64,000 nt of DNA from Streptomyces marokkonensis (GCF_008312835.1 NZ_VSKS01000023.1:57924-121923), one strand, 5' to 3'. Shown: positions 33,030-43,028, counted from the stretch's first letter. Numbers and translations: made by a program. The notes: generated by a model from the sequence alone, not told the origin.

Positions 33030-34856
33030 TTACCGCACGATGGTGATGCGGTCCGCCGCCGGAGGCGCGAGCGGGGACGTGGCCGAGGAGTTGGCCGTCA
33101 GGTACCGCTCCAGGGCCGTCAGGTCGTCCTCGCCGACCAGGTCGTTGGTGCCCTGGCCGAGGGTCGGGAAGCCGTCGCCGCCGCCCGCGAGGAAGCTGTT
33201 CGTCGCGACGCGGTAGGTGGCGGCCTGGTCGATCGCGGATCCGTTCAGCTTGATGGAGTCCGTGACCACGCGGTCCGCGCCCGTCTTCGTCAGGTCCAGG
33301 GTGTAGGTCAGGCCCGAGGAGATCTGCAGGATCTTCGGAGCCGCCTCGTTCCCGCCACTGACCTGCTCCTTCAGGACCTGGATCAGCTGCGCGCCGGTGA
33401 AGTCCTGGAGGTTGACCGTGTTGGCGAACGGCTGGACGGTGAAGCCCTCGGCGAACGTCACCACGCCGTCGCCCTCGCTGCCGCCGGCCGCGTGGGTGAG
33501 CGACGCGCGGATACCGCCGGGGTTCATCAGCGCCAGGTCGGTCTCCGCGTCCAGCGTCCTGCCGTACGCGAGTTGGGCGTCGGCGATGAGGTCACCCAGG
33601 GGGGACTCCGTGCCGTCCTTCACGATGTCGCCGGCGATGTAGCCGATCGGGCGGTTGCCGATGGGCGCGGCGAGGGTGTTCCACCGGTCGATCAGGCGGG
33701 TCATGTCGGGCGCCTTGGGGACGTCCCGGGTGACGACGTGGTTCGCGGACTTCACCGCCGTACGGGCGATGTCACCCGTCCAGCGGTCGTACGTCAGCGT
33801 GGTGTCCGTGTACAGGCGGCCGAAGGACGCGGCCGAGGTGACCGTGCGCGGCTTGCCCGACGGGTCCGGGATGGTGCAGGCGTACGCCGCGTGGGTGTGG
33901 CCGGTGACCAGCGCGTCCACCTGGGGCGTGACGTTCTCGGCGATGTCCGCGATCGGGCCGGAGATGCCGTCGCCGGCGCCCGGGGAGTCGCAGTCGTAGT
34001 TGTAGGAGGACGAGGCCGGGAAGCCGCCCTCGTGGATGAGCGCGACGATCGACTTCACGCCCTGGCGCTGGAGCACCTTGGCGTACTTGTTGATCGTCTC
34101 GACCTCGTCCTTGAAGGACAGGCCCTTCACGCCCTCGGCGGAGACGATGTCCGGGGTGCCCTCGAGGGTCACGCCGATGAAGCCGACCTTGACGCCCTTC
34201 TGCTTCCACACCCAGTACGGCTTGAGGAGGGGCTTCTCGGTCTTCTCGTCGAGGACGTTCGCCGCCAGGTACGGGAAGTCGGCGCCCTCGAACTCCTCGT
34301 CCGTGTAGCAGCCGTCGACCGGGTGGCAGCCGCCGTTCTGCAGGCGGCCCAGTTCGGCGGCGCCCTCGTCGAACTCGTGGTTGCCGACGGAGGTGACGTC
34401 CAGGTCGAGCTTGTTCAGCGCCTCGATGGTGGGCTCGTCGTGGAAGAGGCCCGAGATCAGCGGGGATGCGCCGACCATGTCGCCGCCGGCGGCGGTGATG
34501 GAGTAGCGGTTGCCCTTGCGGGCCTCGCGCAGGTGCGTGGCGAGGTACTCCACGCCGCCCGCGTCGACGGTCTTCGTCGTGCCGTCCGGCTGGAGTTCGG
34601 TGACCCGGCCGGAAGAACCGGACGGCGGCTGCAGGTTGCCGTGCAGGTCGTTGAACGACAGCAGCTGCACGTCCTGGTAGCGGCCGTGGTATCCGCGCGA
34701 GGTGTCCTTGCTCCCGCGGCTGTCGTCCGCGCTCGCCGACCCGGGCAGGGCCGCGGCGGCCAGCGCACCGGCGGTGAGCACACCGGCGGCGGTCGCGAGA
34801 AGACGGTTCGTACGGCGTCTGCGGCGCTGGTGGTGCGCCGGGGATGTGGCTGGCAT
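33030..34856 (-). CDS. Secreted 5'-nucleotidase / 2',3'-cyclic phosphodiesterase family
   Basis: A 608-residue secreted metallophosphoesterase. A Tat-like signal peptide (RRRRRTNRLLATAAGVLTAG, cleavage near ASA-DD) precedes the catalytic domain with LLSFNDLHGNLQ, GGDMVGASP, GNHEFDEG and VTGHTHAAY, the metal-binding blocks of the 5'-nucleotidase/UshA family. The C-terminal substrate domain follows (about 385-600). It would release phosphate and nucleosides from extracellular nucleotides, which fits a region rich in phosphate genes. I found no convincing PHO box in front of it. The start ATG 34856 has GGGGGG upstream. Confidence 0.93.
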   Translation of the reverse strand: MPATSPAHHQRRRRRTNRLLATAAGVLTAGALAAAALPGSASADDSRGSKDTSRGYHGRYQDVQLLSFNDLHGNLQPPSGSSGRVTELQPDGTTKTVDAGGVEYLATHLREARKGNRYSITAAGGDMVGASPLISGLFHDEPTIEALNKLDLDVTSVGNHEFDEGAAELGRLQNGGCHPVDGCYTDEEFEGADFPYLAANVLDEKTEKPLLKPYWVWKQKGVKVGFIGVTLEGTPDIVSAEGVKGLSFKDEVETINKYAKVLQRQGVKSIVALIHEGGFPASSSYNYDCDSPGAGDGISGPIADIAENVTPQVDALVTGHTHAAYACTIPDPSGKPRTVTSAASFGRLYTDTTLTYDRWTGDIARTAVKSANHVVTRDVPKAPDMTRLIDRWNTLAAPIGNRPIGYIAGDIVKDGTESPLGDLIADAQLAYGRTLDAETDLALMNPGGIRASLTHAAGGSEGDGVVTFAEGFTVQPFANTVNLQDFTGAQLIQVLKEQVSGGNEAAPKILQISSGLTYTLDLTKTGADRVVTDSIKLNGSAIDQAATYRVATNSFLAGGGDGFPTLGQGTNDLVGEDDLTALERYLTANSSATSPLAPPAADRITIVR

Positions 34857-35011
34857 GCGCCCCCCTGTGGGTCCGAGTGGGTACCGGCGCAGCCTAGGGT
34901 CAACGCGCGTAGCGCGACAGGGGCTTCCGGGTTACGACCTGGTTTATCTTTCGCCGACACCGTTGCCGTCCGGTTTGCGGCGGCCTTCCGCTCCCCTCCG
35001 CGCCGTCCCCT

Positions 35012-35017
35012 TACCCT
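35012..35017 (+). promoter_or_regulatory. -10 box of a probable leaderless mshD promoter
   Basis: TACCCT, 7 nt before the ATG at 35025, with no Shine-Dalgarno sequence of note. Confidence 0.4.
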
Positions 35018-35024
35018 CGTAGGC

Positions 35025-35951
35025 ATGACCAGCGACGACTTCGCACGGCCCGGCCGACCCCGTTCGCTCCGGACCCATGCCGCGCTCGACCCGGATCAGA
35101 TCGACGCGGTGCTCGCCCTGCTCGCGGAGGCCGCCCGGACCGACGGTCAGCAGGCGGTGTCCGAGCAGGGCCGCCTGCAACTGCGCGGCCGGGAGCGGGA
35201 AGGCGTCTCGCACCTGCTGCTGTCCGTCGGCGACGAACTCGTCGGATACGCCCAGTTGGAGGACACCGATCCGGTGGAGCCGCCGGCCGCCGAACTGGTG
35301 GTGCACCCCTCGCACCGGGGCAACGGGCACGGGCGGGCACTCGGTTCCGCGCTGCTCGCCGCCTCCGGGAAGCGGCTGCGCGTGTGGGCGCACGGCGGTC
35401 ACTCCGCCGCCCGGCACCTGGCGCAGGTGCTCGGGCTGACGCTCTTCCGGGAACTGCGGCAGATGCGGCGGCCGTTGGCCGGGCTCGATCTGCCCGACCC
35501 GGTGCTGCCTGAGGGCGTGGCCGTACGGACGTTCGTCCCCGGGCAGGACGACGCGGCCTGGCTCGCGGTGAACGCCGCCGCCTTCGCGCACCACCCCGAG
35601 CAGGGCTCACTCACCCGGCGCGACCTCGACGACCGCAAGGCCGAGCCGTGGTTCGACCCCGAGGGGTTCTTCCTGGCCGAGCGGGACGGCCGGCTCGTCG
35701 GCTTCCACTGGACCAAGGTGCACGAGGCCGAAGGACTGGGAGAGGTGTACGTCCTCGGCGTGAGCCCCGACGCCCAGGGCGGCGGCCTCGGCAAGTCCCT
35801 CACCACGATCGGGCTGCGCCACCTGGCGGGCAGGGGACTGCCGACCGCCATGCTCTACGTCGACGCCGACAACAAGGCCGCGGTGTCCGTCTACGAGCGG
35901 CTGGGCTTCGTCACGCACGAGACGGATCTCATGTACCGGACGGAGACCTGA
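35025..35951 (+). CDS. mshD: Mycothiol synthase MshD
   Basis: A 308-residue protein with two tandem GNAT acetyltransferase domains, the architecture of mycothiol synthase. MshD catalyses the last step of mycothiol biosynthesis, acetylating Cys-GlcN-Ins with acetyl-CoA in the cytoplasm. The N-terminal domain contains ELVVHPSHRGNGHGRALG. The C-terminal one contains VYVLGVSPDAQGGGLGKSL and MLYVDADNKAAVSVYERLGF, the acetyl-CoA loop of the active half. Length is as expected. The ATG is preferred over upstream frames because TACCCT precedes it by 7 nt. Mycothiol is specific to actinobacteria, supporting the taxonomic call. Confidence 0.93.
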   Translation: MTSDDFARPGRPRSLRTHAALDPDQIDAVLALLAEAARTDGQQAVSEQGRLQLRGREREGVSHLLLSVGDELVGYAQLEDTDPVEPPAAELVVHPSHRGNGHGRALGSALLAASGKRLRVWAHGGHSAARHLAQVLGLTLFRELRQMRRPLAGLDLPDPVLPEGVAVRTFVPGQDDAAWLAVNAAAFAHHPEQGSLTRRDLDDRKAEPWFDPEGFFLAERDGRLVGFHWTKVHEAEGLGEVYVLGVSPDAQGGGLGKSLTTIGLRHLAGRGLPTAMLYVDADNKAAVSVYERLGFVTHETDLMYRTET

Positions 35952-36202
35952 GCCAGGCCGGAGCGGATACGCCGTACCGGTTCCACCGTGCACACCGCAC
36001 CCACTGCCGGCACCGCGCACAGCAGGACCGCCCACCGGTCGTCGGCCGCCGCCCACCTCGCGTCGTCCGGGGTGACGAACAGGGCCCAGCTCCCGGGGGT
36101 CAGCAGCGGGCCCAGCACCGCCAGGGCGAGCAGGAACCCGGCGACCGCCTGACCCGGCCGGGCGCCGTCACCCCGGCGGACGCTCGCCACGGCCGCCGTC
36201 AC
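35891..36202 (-). CDS. Possible small membrane protein, doubtful
   Basis: A 103-residue frame with two hydrophobic helices (AGFLLALAVLGPLL and WAVLLCAVPAVGAV) separated by an acidic loop. It overlaps the 3' end of mshD by 61 nt on the other strand and the remains of a plus-strand gene at its own 5' end. No ribosome binding site is evident before the GTG. The hydrophobic pattern speaks for it and the overlaps against it. Confidence 0.3.
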   Translation of the reverse strand: MTAAVASVRRGDGARPGQAVAGFLLALAVLGPLLTPGSWALFVTPDDARWAAADDRWAVLLCAVPAVGAVCTVEPVRRIRSGLAQVSVRYMRSVSCVTKPSRS

Positions 36203-36566
36203 GCTCGGAGCGCTGTGGGCGGGCGTACACACCGCCCTGCCGTATCTGTGACCCTCGGTCACCACGGTCAGCGGCCCGCGGGACGGCGTGACCGGGTCGG
36301 GCCTCTGGATCGACGAGGGCATCCTGACCGCCGACGGCGACCGGCTGGCCGCTCCCTGCCACAGCGGCATGATGCCCGAGTGCGAGGCGGCACTGGCGGA
36401 CCTAGGCGCCGTCAGCTTCTACCGCGACTTCCACCCCGCCGCCCACTACTGGCCGCTCCAGCTGGTCGCCTCCGGCATCCTGCTCGCCGTCACCGCGCTG
36501 CCGGCCCACGGGGCCTTCCGGCTGCTGCGCAACCGCACCGGCACAGCACGGCGGAGCGCCGGGTGA
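36153..36566 (+). pseudogene. Membrane-protein gene interrupted by an in-frame TGA
   Basis: One frame encodes a helix (LATAAVTLGALWAGVHTALPYL), hits TGA at 36249-36251, and continues with an external loop (LWIDEGILTADGDRLAAPCHSGMM), YRDFHPAAHYWPLQ and a second helix. No start codon precedes the first helix. A GTG at 36288 could still start the second half (92 residues). The same organisation occurs in the next, also damaged, gene, which it overlaps by GTGA. It looks like a two-helix membrane protein that has lost its 5' end and gained a stop; a sequencing error cannot be excluded. Confidence 0.55.
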
Positions 36567-37000
36567 GCGGTACGGGTACGGCGGCACGGGCGCGGCTGCC
36601 CCGCACGGTGCTGCGGGTGCGCCGCACGGCCCTGCTCGTCCGGGCGCGTGCGTCGCGGCCCTCGTCGCCCGGCTGGTGCGGCTGGTGCGGCTGGTGCGGC
36701 TGGTGCGGCTGGTGCGGCTGAACGAGATCACCCTGGACGCGGTGCGCGCGGCGGCGGCCGGCCGCTCGGGCGGCCCGTGGACCCGCGTGGACGTCATCGA
36801 GGCCTCCGCCACGCCTGGCGGCTCGAAGGGGGCCGCACCGGCACCGGCGGGTCCTACACGACGTACCACCCGGAGTCCCCTTTCTGGCCGCCGCACCTGG
36901 TGGAGACCGGCATCGTGCCTGCCGTCGCCGTCCTCCTCACGGCCGCCGCGTTCGCGGTACCGCGCCGCCGCACGGCCCGACCGGCCCGCCCGTACGTCCC
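36563..37000 (+). pseudogene. Frameshifted sister membrane-protein gene with 9-bp repeat expansion
   Basis: Starting at GTG 36563 the reading frame must shift twice to give a coherent product: first into [14 protein letters not shown]...[21 protein letters not shown], then into [21 protein letters not shown] and a final helix. The last part resembles YRDFHPAAHYWPLQLV of the preceding remnant, so the two are paralogues. Five copies of a 9-bp repeat lie near the first shift. No stop codon closes the last frame before ppk, so the 3' limit is uncertain. Confidence 0.5.
36672..36716 (+). repeat. Five tandem 9-bp repeats
   Basis: GCTGGTGCG five times without mismatch plus a partial sixth copy, inside the frameshifted membrane-protein remnant. 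In one frame it reads LVR repeated. Slippage in this array probably accompanied decay of the gene. Confidence 0.9.
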
Positions 37001-37274
37001 TGCCCGCGGGGGAAGGACGTACGGCGCCCCCTTTCCCGGTGCCCGGGACGGGTGGCCGCCCCCCGTGGGCCGCCCCCCGCTATCCCGCACGTCATGTCTC
37101 CGTAACCGTCGATTCAGACAGGCTTGCGACGCTCGGCCAATGACTCCCGCCGCGCCAGAGCCCGCACCGCCCCGACGGGTGAACGGGGGGAACGGGGACG
37201 CCTCAGGGCCACCACCGCTCCCACCCGCGCTTTCCGACGCGCCCGTGACGCCGCAGGCGCGGAAGAATGGGGTC

Positions 37275-39506
37275 ATGAGCCAGCCCAACGCCCAGGCACA
37301 GGTACAGCACCCGCAGCCCTCCGTGGGCTCCATCGCCGCCCACCGCCCGCACACCCTGGCCGGAGTGGTCTCCGACCTGGAACCCGACATCGACGCCGAC
37401 CTCGACGGGTACGAGGAGGCGCACAACGACGGCGCCCCCCTGCCGCAGGGCCGCTTCCTCGACCGGGAACGCAGCTGGCTCGCCTTCAACGAGCGCGTCC
37501 TCGAACTCGCCGAGGATCCCACCACCCCCCTGCTGGAGCGCGCGAACTTCCTCGCGATCTTCGCCAGCAACCTGGACGAGTTCTTCATGGTCCGCGTGGC
37601 CGGTCTGAAGCGCCGCATCGCGACCGGCGTCGCCACCCGCTCCGCGTCCGGGCTCCAGCCGCGCGAGGTGCTGGAGATGATCTGGGCCCGCTCCCGCGAG
37701 CTGATGGCCCGGCACGCCGCCTGCTACCACGAGGACGTCGCTCCCGCACTCGCGGAGGAGGGCATCCACCTGGTCCGCTGGAACGAGCTGTCCGAGAAGG
37801 AGCAGGCCCGCCTTTTCACCCTCTTCCGGCACCAGATCTTCCCGGTCCTCACCCCCCTCGCGGTCGACCCGGCGCACCCCTTCCCGTACATCTCCGGCCT
37901 GTCGCTGAACCTGGCCGTCGTCGTACGCAACCCCGTCACCGGCCACAAGCACTTCGCCCGGGTGAAGGTGCCGCCGCTGCTGTCCCGCTTCCTGGAGAGC
38001 TCCCCCGGCCGCTACGTCCCCATCGAGGACGTCATCGCCGCGCACCTGGAGGAGCTGTTCCCGGGCATGGAGGTGCTGGAGCACCACGCCTTCCGGCTCA
38101 CCCGCAACGAGGACCTGGAGGTCGAGGAGGACGACGCGGAGAACCTGCTCCAGGCACTGGAGAAGGAGCTCATGCGGCGCCGCTTCGGGCCGCCGGTGCG
38201 CCTGGAGGTCGAGGAGTCCATCGACCGGGAGGTGCTGGACCTGCTGGTGCGCGAGCTGAAGGTCGGCGAGGCCGAGGTGTACCCGCTGCCCGGCCCGCTC
38301 GACCTCACCGGTCTCTTCCGCATCCACAGCCTGGACCGGCCCGAGCTGAAGTACCCGAAGTTCATCGCGGGCACCCACCGCGACCTGGCGGAGGTCGAGT
38401 CGGCGTCCCCGCCGGACATCTTCGCCGCGCTGCGCAGCCGGGACGTGCTGCTGCACCACCCGTACGACTCCTTCTCGACGTCGGTGCAGGCGTTCCTGGA
38501 GCAGGCGGCGGCCGACCCGGACGTGCTGGCCATCAAGCAGACCCTGTACCGGACGTCCGGCGACTCCCCCATAGTCGACGCGCTCATCGACGCCGCCGAG
38601 TCCGGCAAGCAGGTCCTCGTCCTGGTCGAGATCAAGGCACGCTTCGACGAGCACGCCAACATCAAGTGGGCGCGCAAGCTGGAGGAGGCGGGCTGCCACG
38701 TCGTCTACGGCCTGGTCGGTCTGAAGACCCACTGCAAGCTGTCCCTGGTGGTCCGTCAGGAGGGCGAGACGCTCCGGCGTTACAGCCACGTCGGCACCGG
38801 CAACTACCACCCGAAGACGGCCCGCCTCTACGAGGACCTCGGCGTGCTCACCGCCGACCCGCAGGTCGGCGCGGACCTGTCCGACCTGTTCAACCGGCTG
38901 TCGGGCTACTCGCGCCGCGAGACCTACCGCCGTCTGCTGGTCGCCCCCAAGTCCCTGCGGGACGGCCTGGTCTCCCGGATCGACAAGGAGGCCCAGCACC
39001 ACCGCGCGGGGCGGCCCGCCTACGTCCGCATCAAGGTCAACTCGATGGTCGACGAGGCCGTCATCGACGCCTGCTACCGGGCGTCGCAGGCGGGCGTCCC
39101 GGTCGACATCTGGGTGCGCGGCATCTGCGCGATCCGTCCCGGCGTGGAGGGCCTGTCGGAGAACGTCCGGGTACGGTCCGTCCTCGGCCGCTTCCTCGAG
39201 CACTCCCGCGTCTTCGCCTTCGGCAACGGCGGTGAGCCCGAGGTGTGGCTGGGCAGCGCGGACATGATGCACCGCAACCTCGACCGCCGTATCGAGGCGC
39301 TGGTGCGGGTCACCGACCCGGCTCACCGGGCGGCTCTGAACCGGCTGCTGGAGACCGGCATGTCCGACACCACGGCGTCCTGGCACCTCGGCCCGGACGG
39401 CGAGTGGACCCGGCACTCGACGGACGCGGACGGCCAGCCCCTGCGCAACGTCCAGGAGATGCTCATAGACGCCCGGAGGCGCCGGCGTGGCACAGCGACA
39501 CCTTGA
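37275..39506 (+). CDS. ppk: Polyphosphate kinase PPK1
   Basis: A 743-residue polyphosphate kinase that reversibly makes polyphosphate from ATP. After a variable N-terminus (about 55 residues) come the N domain ([14 protein letters not shown]), the head domain and two PLD-like catalytic domains with [30 protein letters not shown] and [20 protein letters not shown], which holds the phosphorylated His. The ATG at 37275 is chosen because the protein family starts there; the frame is open far upstream through the membrane-protein remnants. It overlaps the CHAD gene by 20 nt. A lone GTTCACCC on the opposite strand at 37177-37184 is too little to call a PHO box. Confidence 0.96.
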   Translation: MSQPNAQAQVQHPQPSVGSIAAHRPHTLAGVVSDLEPDIDADLDGYEEAHNDGAPLPQGRFLDRERSWLAFNERVLELAEDPTTPLLERANFLAIFASNLDEFFMVRVAGLKRRIATGVATRSASGLQPREVLEMIWARSRELMARHAACYHEDVAPALAEEGIHLVRWNELSEKEQARLFTLFRHQIFPVLTPLAVDPAHPFPYISGLSLNLAVVVRNPVTGHKHFARVKVPPLLSRFLESSPGRYVPIEDVIAAHLEELFPGMEVLEHHAFRLTRNEDLEVEEDDAENLLQALEKELMRRRFGPPVRLEVEESIDREVLDLLVRELKVGEAEVYPLPGPLDLTGLFRIHSLDRPELKYPKFIAGTHRDLAEVESASPPDIFAALRSRDVLLHHPYDSFSTSVQAFLEQAAADPDVLAIKQTLYRTSGDSPIVDALIDAAESGKQVLVLVEIKARFDEHANIKWARKLEEAGCHVVYGLVGLKTHCKLSLVVRQEGETLRRYSHVGTGNYHPKTARLYEDLGVLTADPQVGADLSDLFNRLSGYSRRETYRRLLVAPKSLRDGLVSRIDKEAQHHRAGRPAYVRIKVNSMVDEAVIDACYRASQAGVPVDIWVRGICAIRPGVEGLSENVRVRSVLGRFLEHSRVFAFGNGGEPEVWLGSADMMHRNLDRRIEALVRVTDPAHRAALNRLLETGMSDTTASWHLGPDGEWTRHSTDADGQPLRNVQEMLIDARRRRRGTATP

Positions 39507-41193
39507 CCCGACGGCCGGACCCGTTCCGGCGGACGCCCTGGCCGGCTATCTGCGGGCCCAGGCGACCGAGTTCCTCCGCGCGCTGCGCCTCCACCGGGAG
39601 ACCGGTGCGGGCGCGGCAGGGCCGGAGGGTTCCGTCGAGGCGGCCCGGGCGCTGCGCCGCGCGGCGCGCCGCATCAGCGCCAGCCTCCACACCTTCCAGC
39701 CGGTCCTCGACCCCGACTGGTCGGAGGCCCTGCGCCCCGAACTGGCCTGGGTCTCCGGCACGCTGGCCCAGGAACACGCCTACGCCTCCCGCCTGGACCA
39801 GCTTCTCCTGGCCCTGCACCGCCTGTCGGGGGCGGCCTCGTTCCCACCCCAGGCAGCGACCGGCCCGGGAACGACGGCCCGCACCAAACTCCCGGCCACC
39901 GGCCCGATGAACCCGGCCCCGCCCCGTGCCGCCGGCACGGCACCCCGCACGAGCGGAACAGCCCCGGCCGACACGGCCCCGGGCACCACGGACCCGACCG
40001 GCGCCCATGCGGACACGCTCCCGTCCCCCACCGCGGCGGCCCGCGCGACGGGCACCTCCGCCGTCCTCCCCACCGGCGCGGACGCGACCGGCCTCGCGCA
40101 CGGCGCGGACAGCGGTCCCACGACCGCACCCCGGCCCGCCGCCGCGACGACCAGCGCCACGGTCGCGCCCCACGCCGGCACGTCCGACGGCTCCCCGGTC
40201 CGCACGGCCCCCGTGCCCGACGAAGCCCTCGGCACGACGGACACCCGCCCCGGCGACGACACGGTCCCGGGCACCCACGGCGACGGAACCCCCGGGCCGA
40301 CCGGCCCCGCCCCGGACGCGGGTACCGCACGGCACCCCGCGGCCGGCCCCTCCGCGCCGAACGGCGCGTCCGGCACCGTCCCGCGCACCCCGGCCCGCAC
40401 GGCCGCCGCCCGCGGGCGCCCGGCCCGTACCGTCGCCGCGGCCGACGGGACGACGGGCGCGGCCCGGCGTGTCACGACCGCGGCCGCCCCCGCAGGAGCC
40501 CGCACCGTCCTCGCCGCCGAAGGCACCCGGGCCGCGAGGACCGTACCCGCGCCCGAGCGGGGAAACCTCACGGTCGGTGCCGCCAAGGCCGGTGCCCTGC
40601 TGGACCGGCAGCTCACGCTGGCCCGGACCCGGGCGCACTCCACCGCGCTCCAGGCCCTCGGCTCCTCCCGGTTCCACGGGATCGCCGACAAAGTGGCCTT
40701 ACTGGCCAGCGAGGTGCCGCTGTCCCCGGCCGCGGCCGGCGCCGACCTGCGTCCGCTCGCCGACGCCGCGCGCGACCGGCTCGCCGACGCCGTCACCGCG
40801 CTGCCCCTGCTCACCGCCGGCAGCCCCTACAACGCGGAGGCGCTGATCCACGGGCTCTCCCCGGACCCCGCCCCGCACCCGCAGGACGCCCCCTGGCACC
40901 AGGTCCGCCTCCTGCTGCGCCTGCACCGCTACGCCCGCGAGGTCCTCCACACCGGCGCGGGCGCGGCCCCGCCCGCCGATCCGCGTCTCCTCTCCGCCGG
41001 CGAGGCGCTCGACCGGCACCGCGACGCCTCCGAGGCGGCGGCCGCCGCCGCGCAGGCGGCCCGCACACCGCGCATCGCCCCGGCCACGGCGTACGCGCTG
41101 GGCGTGCTCCACGCCGACCAGCGGCATGAGGTGGAGGCAGCGCGGTACGCGTTCCAGCGCGCCTGGCAGAAGGAAGCCATCGGCACGTCGTAG
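39487..41193 (+). CDS. CHAD-domain protein split by a long low-complexity insert
   Basis: A 568-residue protein. A CHAD (conserved histidine alpha-helical) domain, a polyphosphate-binding fold, is present in two parts: residues about 1-113 ([28 protein letters not shown]) and about 358-568 ([31 protein letters not shown]). Between them are some 240 residues of Ala/Thr/Pro/Gly-rich, probably disordered sequence. It overlaps ppk by 20 nt and has GGAGG before its GTG, so it is co-translated with the polyphosphate maker; binding of polyphosphate is a sensible role. It contains a TTA codon at 40699-40701, so translation should depend on the bldA tRNA. Confidence 0.85.
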   Translation: MAQRHLDPTAGPVPADALAGYLRAQATEFLRALRLHRETGAGAAGPEGSVEAARALRRAARRISASLHTFQPVLDPDWSEALRPELAWVSGTLAQEHAYASRLDQLLLALHRLSGAASFPPQAATGPGTTARTKLPATGPMNPAPPRAAGTAPRTSGTAPADTAPGTTDPTGAHADTLPSPTAAARATGTSAVLPTGADATGLAHGADSGPTTAPRPAAATTSATVAPHAGTSDGSPVRTAPVPDEALGTTDTRPGDDTVPGTHGDGTPGPTGPAPDAGTARHPAAGPSAPNGASGTVPRTPARTAAARGRPARTVAAADGTTGAARRVTTAAAPAGARTVLAAEGTRAARTVPAPERGNLTVGAAKAGALLDRQLTLARTRAHSTALQALGSSRFHGIADKVALLASEVPLSPAAAGADLRPLADAARDRLADAVTALPLLTAGSPYNAEALIHGLSPDPAPHPQDAPWHQVRLLLRLHRYAREVLHTGAGAAPPADPRLLSAGEALDRHRDASEAAAAAAQAARTPRIAPATAYALGVLHADQRHEVEAARYAFQRAWQKEAIGTS

Positions 41194-41204
41194 GGAGGCA
41201 CACG

Positions 41205-41645
41205 GTGAGCACCCCGGACTCCGCCAAGAACGGCACCCTCACCGTCCAGGCCGCCGGATGCGTCCTGTGGCGCGGATCCCCGGTGACCGGCAAGCTCGAG
41301 CTGTGCCTGGTCCACCGGCCCAAGTACGACGACTGGTCCTGGCCCAAGGGCAAGCTCAAGCGCGGCGAGGACGCGCTGTCCGGCGCCCTGCGCGAGGTCG
41401 CCGAGGAGACGGGCCACACCGCCGTGCCGGCCGCCGAGCTCCCCAGCGCGCACTACGTGGCGCACGGCCGCCCCAAACGCGTCCGCTACTGGGCGGCCGA
41501 AGCGGTCTCCGGCGCCTTCACCCCGAACGACGAGGTGGACCGCATCCTCTGGCTCCCCCCGGACGCCGCCCGCTCCCTCCTCACCGAGGACAGGGACGCA
41601 GAGCTGGTGGACGCCCTCCTCGCCACCCTCCGCCCCGCGGAGTAG
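41205..41645 (+). CDS. NUDIX hydrolase (MutT-like)
   Basis: A 146-residue NUDIX hydrolase. The Nudix box GKLKRGEDALSGALREVAEE (residues about 48-67, with REVAEETG completing it) supplies the Mg-binding Glu residues that hydrolyse nucleoside diphosphate-linked substrates such as 8-oxo-dGTP, dinucleoside polyphosphates or inositol pyrophosphates. VQAAGCVLWR and the KYDDWSWPKGK lead-in resemble mycobacterial MutT1-type enzymes, but the C-terminal phosphatase domain of MutT1 is absent. It lies 11 nt after the CHAD gene and so probably ends a ppk-CHAD-NUDIX operon. Substrate not known. Confidence 0.88.
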   Translation: MSTPDSAKNGTLTVQAAGCVLWRGSPVTGKLELCLVHRPKYDDWSWPKGKLKRGEDALSGALREVAEETGHTAVPAAELPSAHYVAHGRPKRVRYWAAEAVSGAFTPNDEVDRILWLPPDAARSLLTEDRDAELVDALLATLRPAE

Positions 41646-41731
41646 GTGGCCGTTCCCGCCCGGTATCCGCCCGGTATCCGCCCGTGTCCTCGACGTAAGC
41701 GTTCCGTGACCTCACCGCACCGTCCACAGGG

Positions 41732-41753
41732 GTTCACCCCGCGTTCATTTACG
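41732..41753 (+). promoter_or_regulatory. PHO box (PhoP direct repeat units) of pstS
   Basis: Two adjoining 11-bp units, GTTCACCCCGC and GTTCATTTACG, match the PhoP direct-repeat consensus of Streptomyces. A third, weaker unit CTTCACCTGTT starts one unit further on at 41765. They lie about 140-160 bp before pstS, upstream of a TAATTT box at 41781-41786 that may be the -10. The pst operon should therefore be switched on by PhoR-PhoP when phosphate is short. Confidence 0.8.
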
Positions 41754-41890
41754 CCAATCGGCCGCTTCACCTGTTCTGCCTAATTTCGGCCTTACGCGAT
41801 GCGGCTCGCCCGACGAAAGAGGGGGCAACCGCGTCACCCACACTTCGCACGCCGCCGAATTCAGGACGGCGGCCACTGGAAGGAACTCAA

Positions 41891-43021
41891 GTGAAGCTTC
41901 AGCGCAAGAACCGGCGGGCCCTCGCTCTCGGTGCTCTCGCCGTCTCCGGCGCCCTGGCCCTCACGGCGTGCGGCTCCGACGACACCGGTGGCAACAGCAA
42001 CGGCGGCGACTCCTCCGCGACCGCGCAGGCCGGCAACATCGACTGCGGCGACGCCAAGGGCCAGCTCCAGGCCTCCGGCTCTTCCGCCCAGAAGAACGCC
42101 ATCGACGCCTGGGTCAAGCAGTACTCCGCGGCGTGCAAGGGCGTGCAGGTCAACTACAACCCGACCGGTTCGGGCGCCGGCATCACCGCGTTCCTCCAGG
42201 GCCAGACCGCGTTCGCCGGCTCGGACTCCGCGCTGGAGGCCGAGGAGATCGAGCAGTCCAAGAAGATCTGCTCCGGCGGCCAGGGCATCGACCTGCCGAT
42301 GGTCGGCGGTCCGATCGCCGTCGGCTTCAACGTTCCGGGCGTCGACACCCTCGTCCTGGACGCGCCGACCCTCGCCAAGATCTTCGACAGCAAGATCACC
42401 AACTGGAACGACGAGGCGATCGCCAAGCTCAACCCCGACGCCAAGCTTCCCGACCTGAAGATCCAGGCCTTCCACCGCTCGGACGAGTCCGGCACCACGG
42501 ACAACTTCACCACGTACCTGAAGGAGGCCGCGCCCAAGGACTGGTCGTACGAGCCCGGCAAGGCGTGGGAGGCCAAGGGCGGCCAGTCCGCGCAGGGCTC
42601 CTCCGGCGTGGCCCAGCAGGTGAAGCAGACCTCGGGCGCCATCTCGTACTTCGAGCTCTCCTACGCCAAGGACGGCCTCAAGACCGTCGACATCAAGACC
42701 GAGGCCGCCGAGCCGGTCAAGGCCACCATCGAGAACGCCACCGCCGCCATCGGCGCGGCCAAGGTCGTCGGCACCGGCAAGGACCTCGCACTGGAGCTGG
42801 ACTACACCCCGTCCGCCGACGGCGCCTACCCGATCGTCCTGGTCACCTACGAGATCGTGTGCGACAAGGGCAACAAGGCGGAGACCCTCCCCGCCACCAA
42901 GTCCTTCCTGAACTACATGGCCTCCGAGGACGGCCAGGCCCTCCTGGCCGACGCGGGCTACGCCCCGATGCCCGAGGAGATCATCACCAAGGTCCGGGAG
43001 ACCCTCTCGAGCCTCGCCTGA
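41891..43021 (+). CDS. pstS: Phosphate ABC transporter substrate-binding lipoprotein PstS
   Basis: A 376-residue high-affinity phosphate-binding lipoprotein. The signal peptide ends in LTAC with the lipidated Cys27; a short disordered linker leads into the two-lobed binding protein (LQASGSSAQKNAIDAWVKQY, TAFAGSDSALEAEE, HRSDESGTTDNFTTYL, with phosphate-binding Ser/Asp/Arg residues). It is anchored outside the membrane and hands phosphate to PstCA. The start is ATG-like GTG/ATG usage here GTG-AAG at 41891 following AAGGAA. A PHO box and a long leader precede it. A hairpin after the gene may keep its level above that of pstCAB. Confidence 0.96.
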   Translation: MKLQRKNRRALALGALAVSGALALTACGSDDTGGNSNGGDSSATAQAGNIDCGDAKGQLQASGSSAQKNAIDAWVKQYSAACKGVQVNYNPTGSGAGITAFLQGQTAFAGSDSALEAEEIEQSKKICSGGQGIDLPMVGGPIAVGFNVPGVDTLVLDAPTLAKIFDSKITNWNDEAIAKLNPDAKLPDLKIQAFHRSDESGTTDNFTTYLKEAAPKDWSYEPGKAWEAKGGQSAQGSSGVAQQVKQTSGAISYFELSYAKDGLKTVDIKTEAAEPVKATIENATAAIGAAKVVGTGKDLALELDYTPSADGAYPIVLVTYEIVCDKGNKAETLPATKSFLNYMASEDGQALLADAGYAPMPEEIITKVRETLSSLA

Positions 43022-43028
43022 CCCGAGT

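Noticed and set aside
37170-37200. PHO box before ppk
   Set aside because: Only one GTTCACCC-like unit on the opposite strand; a second GTTCC is 9 bp away instead of 11.
36648-37274. N-terminal extension of ppk (frame open for over 600 nt upstream)
   Set aside because: The extension runs through remnants of a membrane-protein gene; PPK1 proteins begin near the ATG at 37275.
41646-41730. Direct repeats CCGGTATCCGCC after the NUDIX gene
   Set aside because: Only two short copies in GC-rich sequence; no structure or function suggested.
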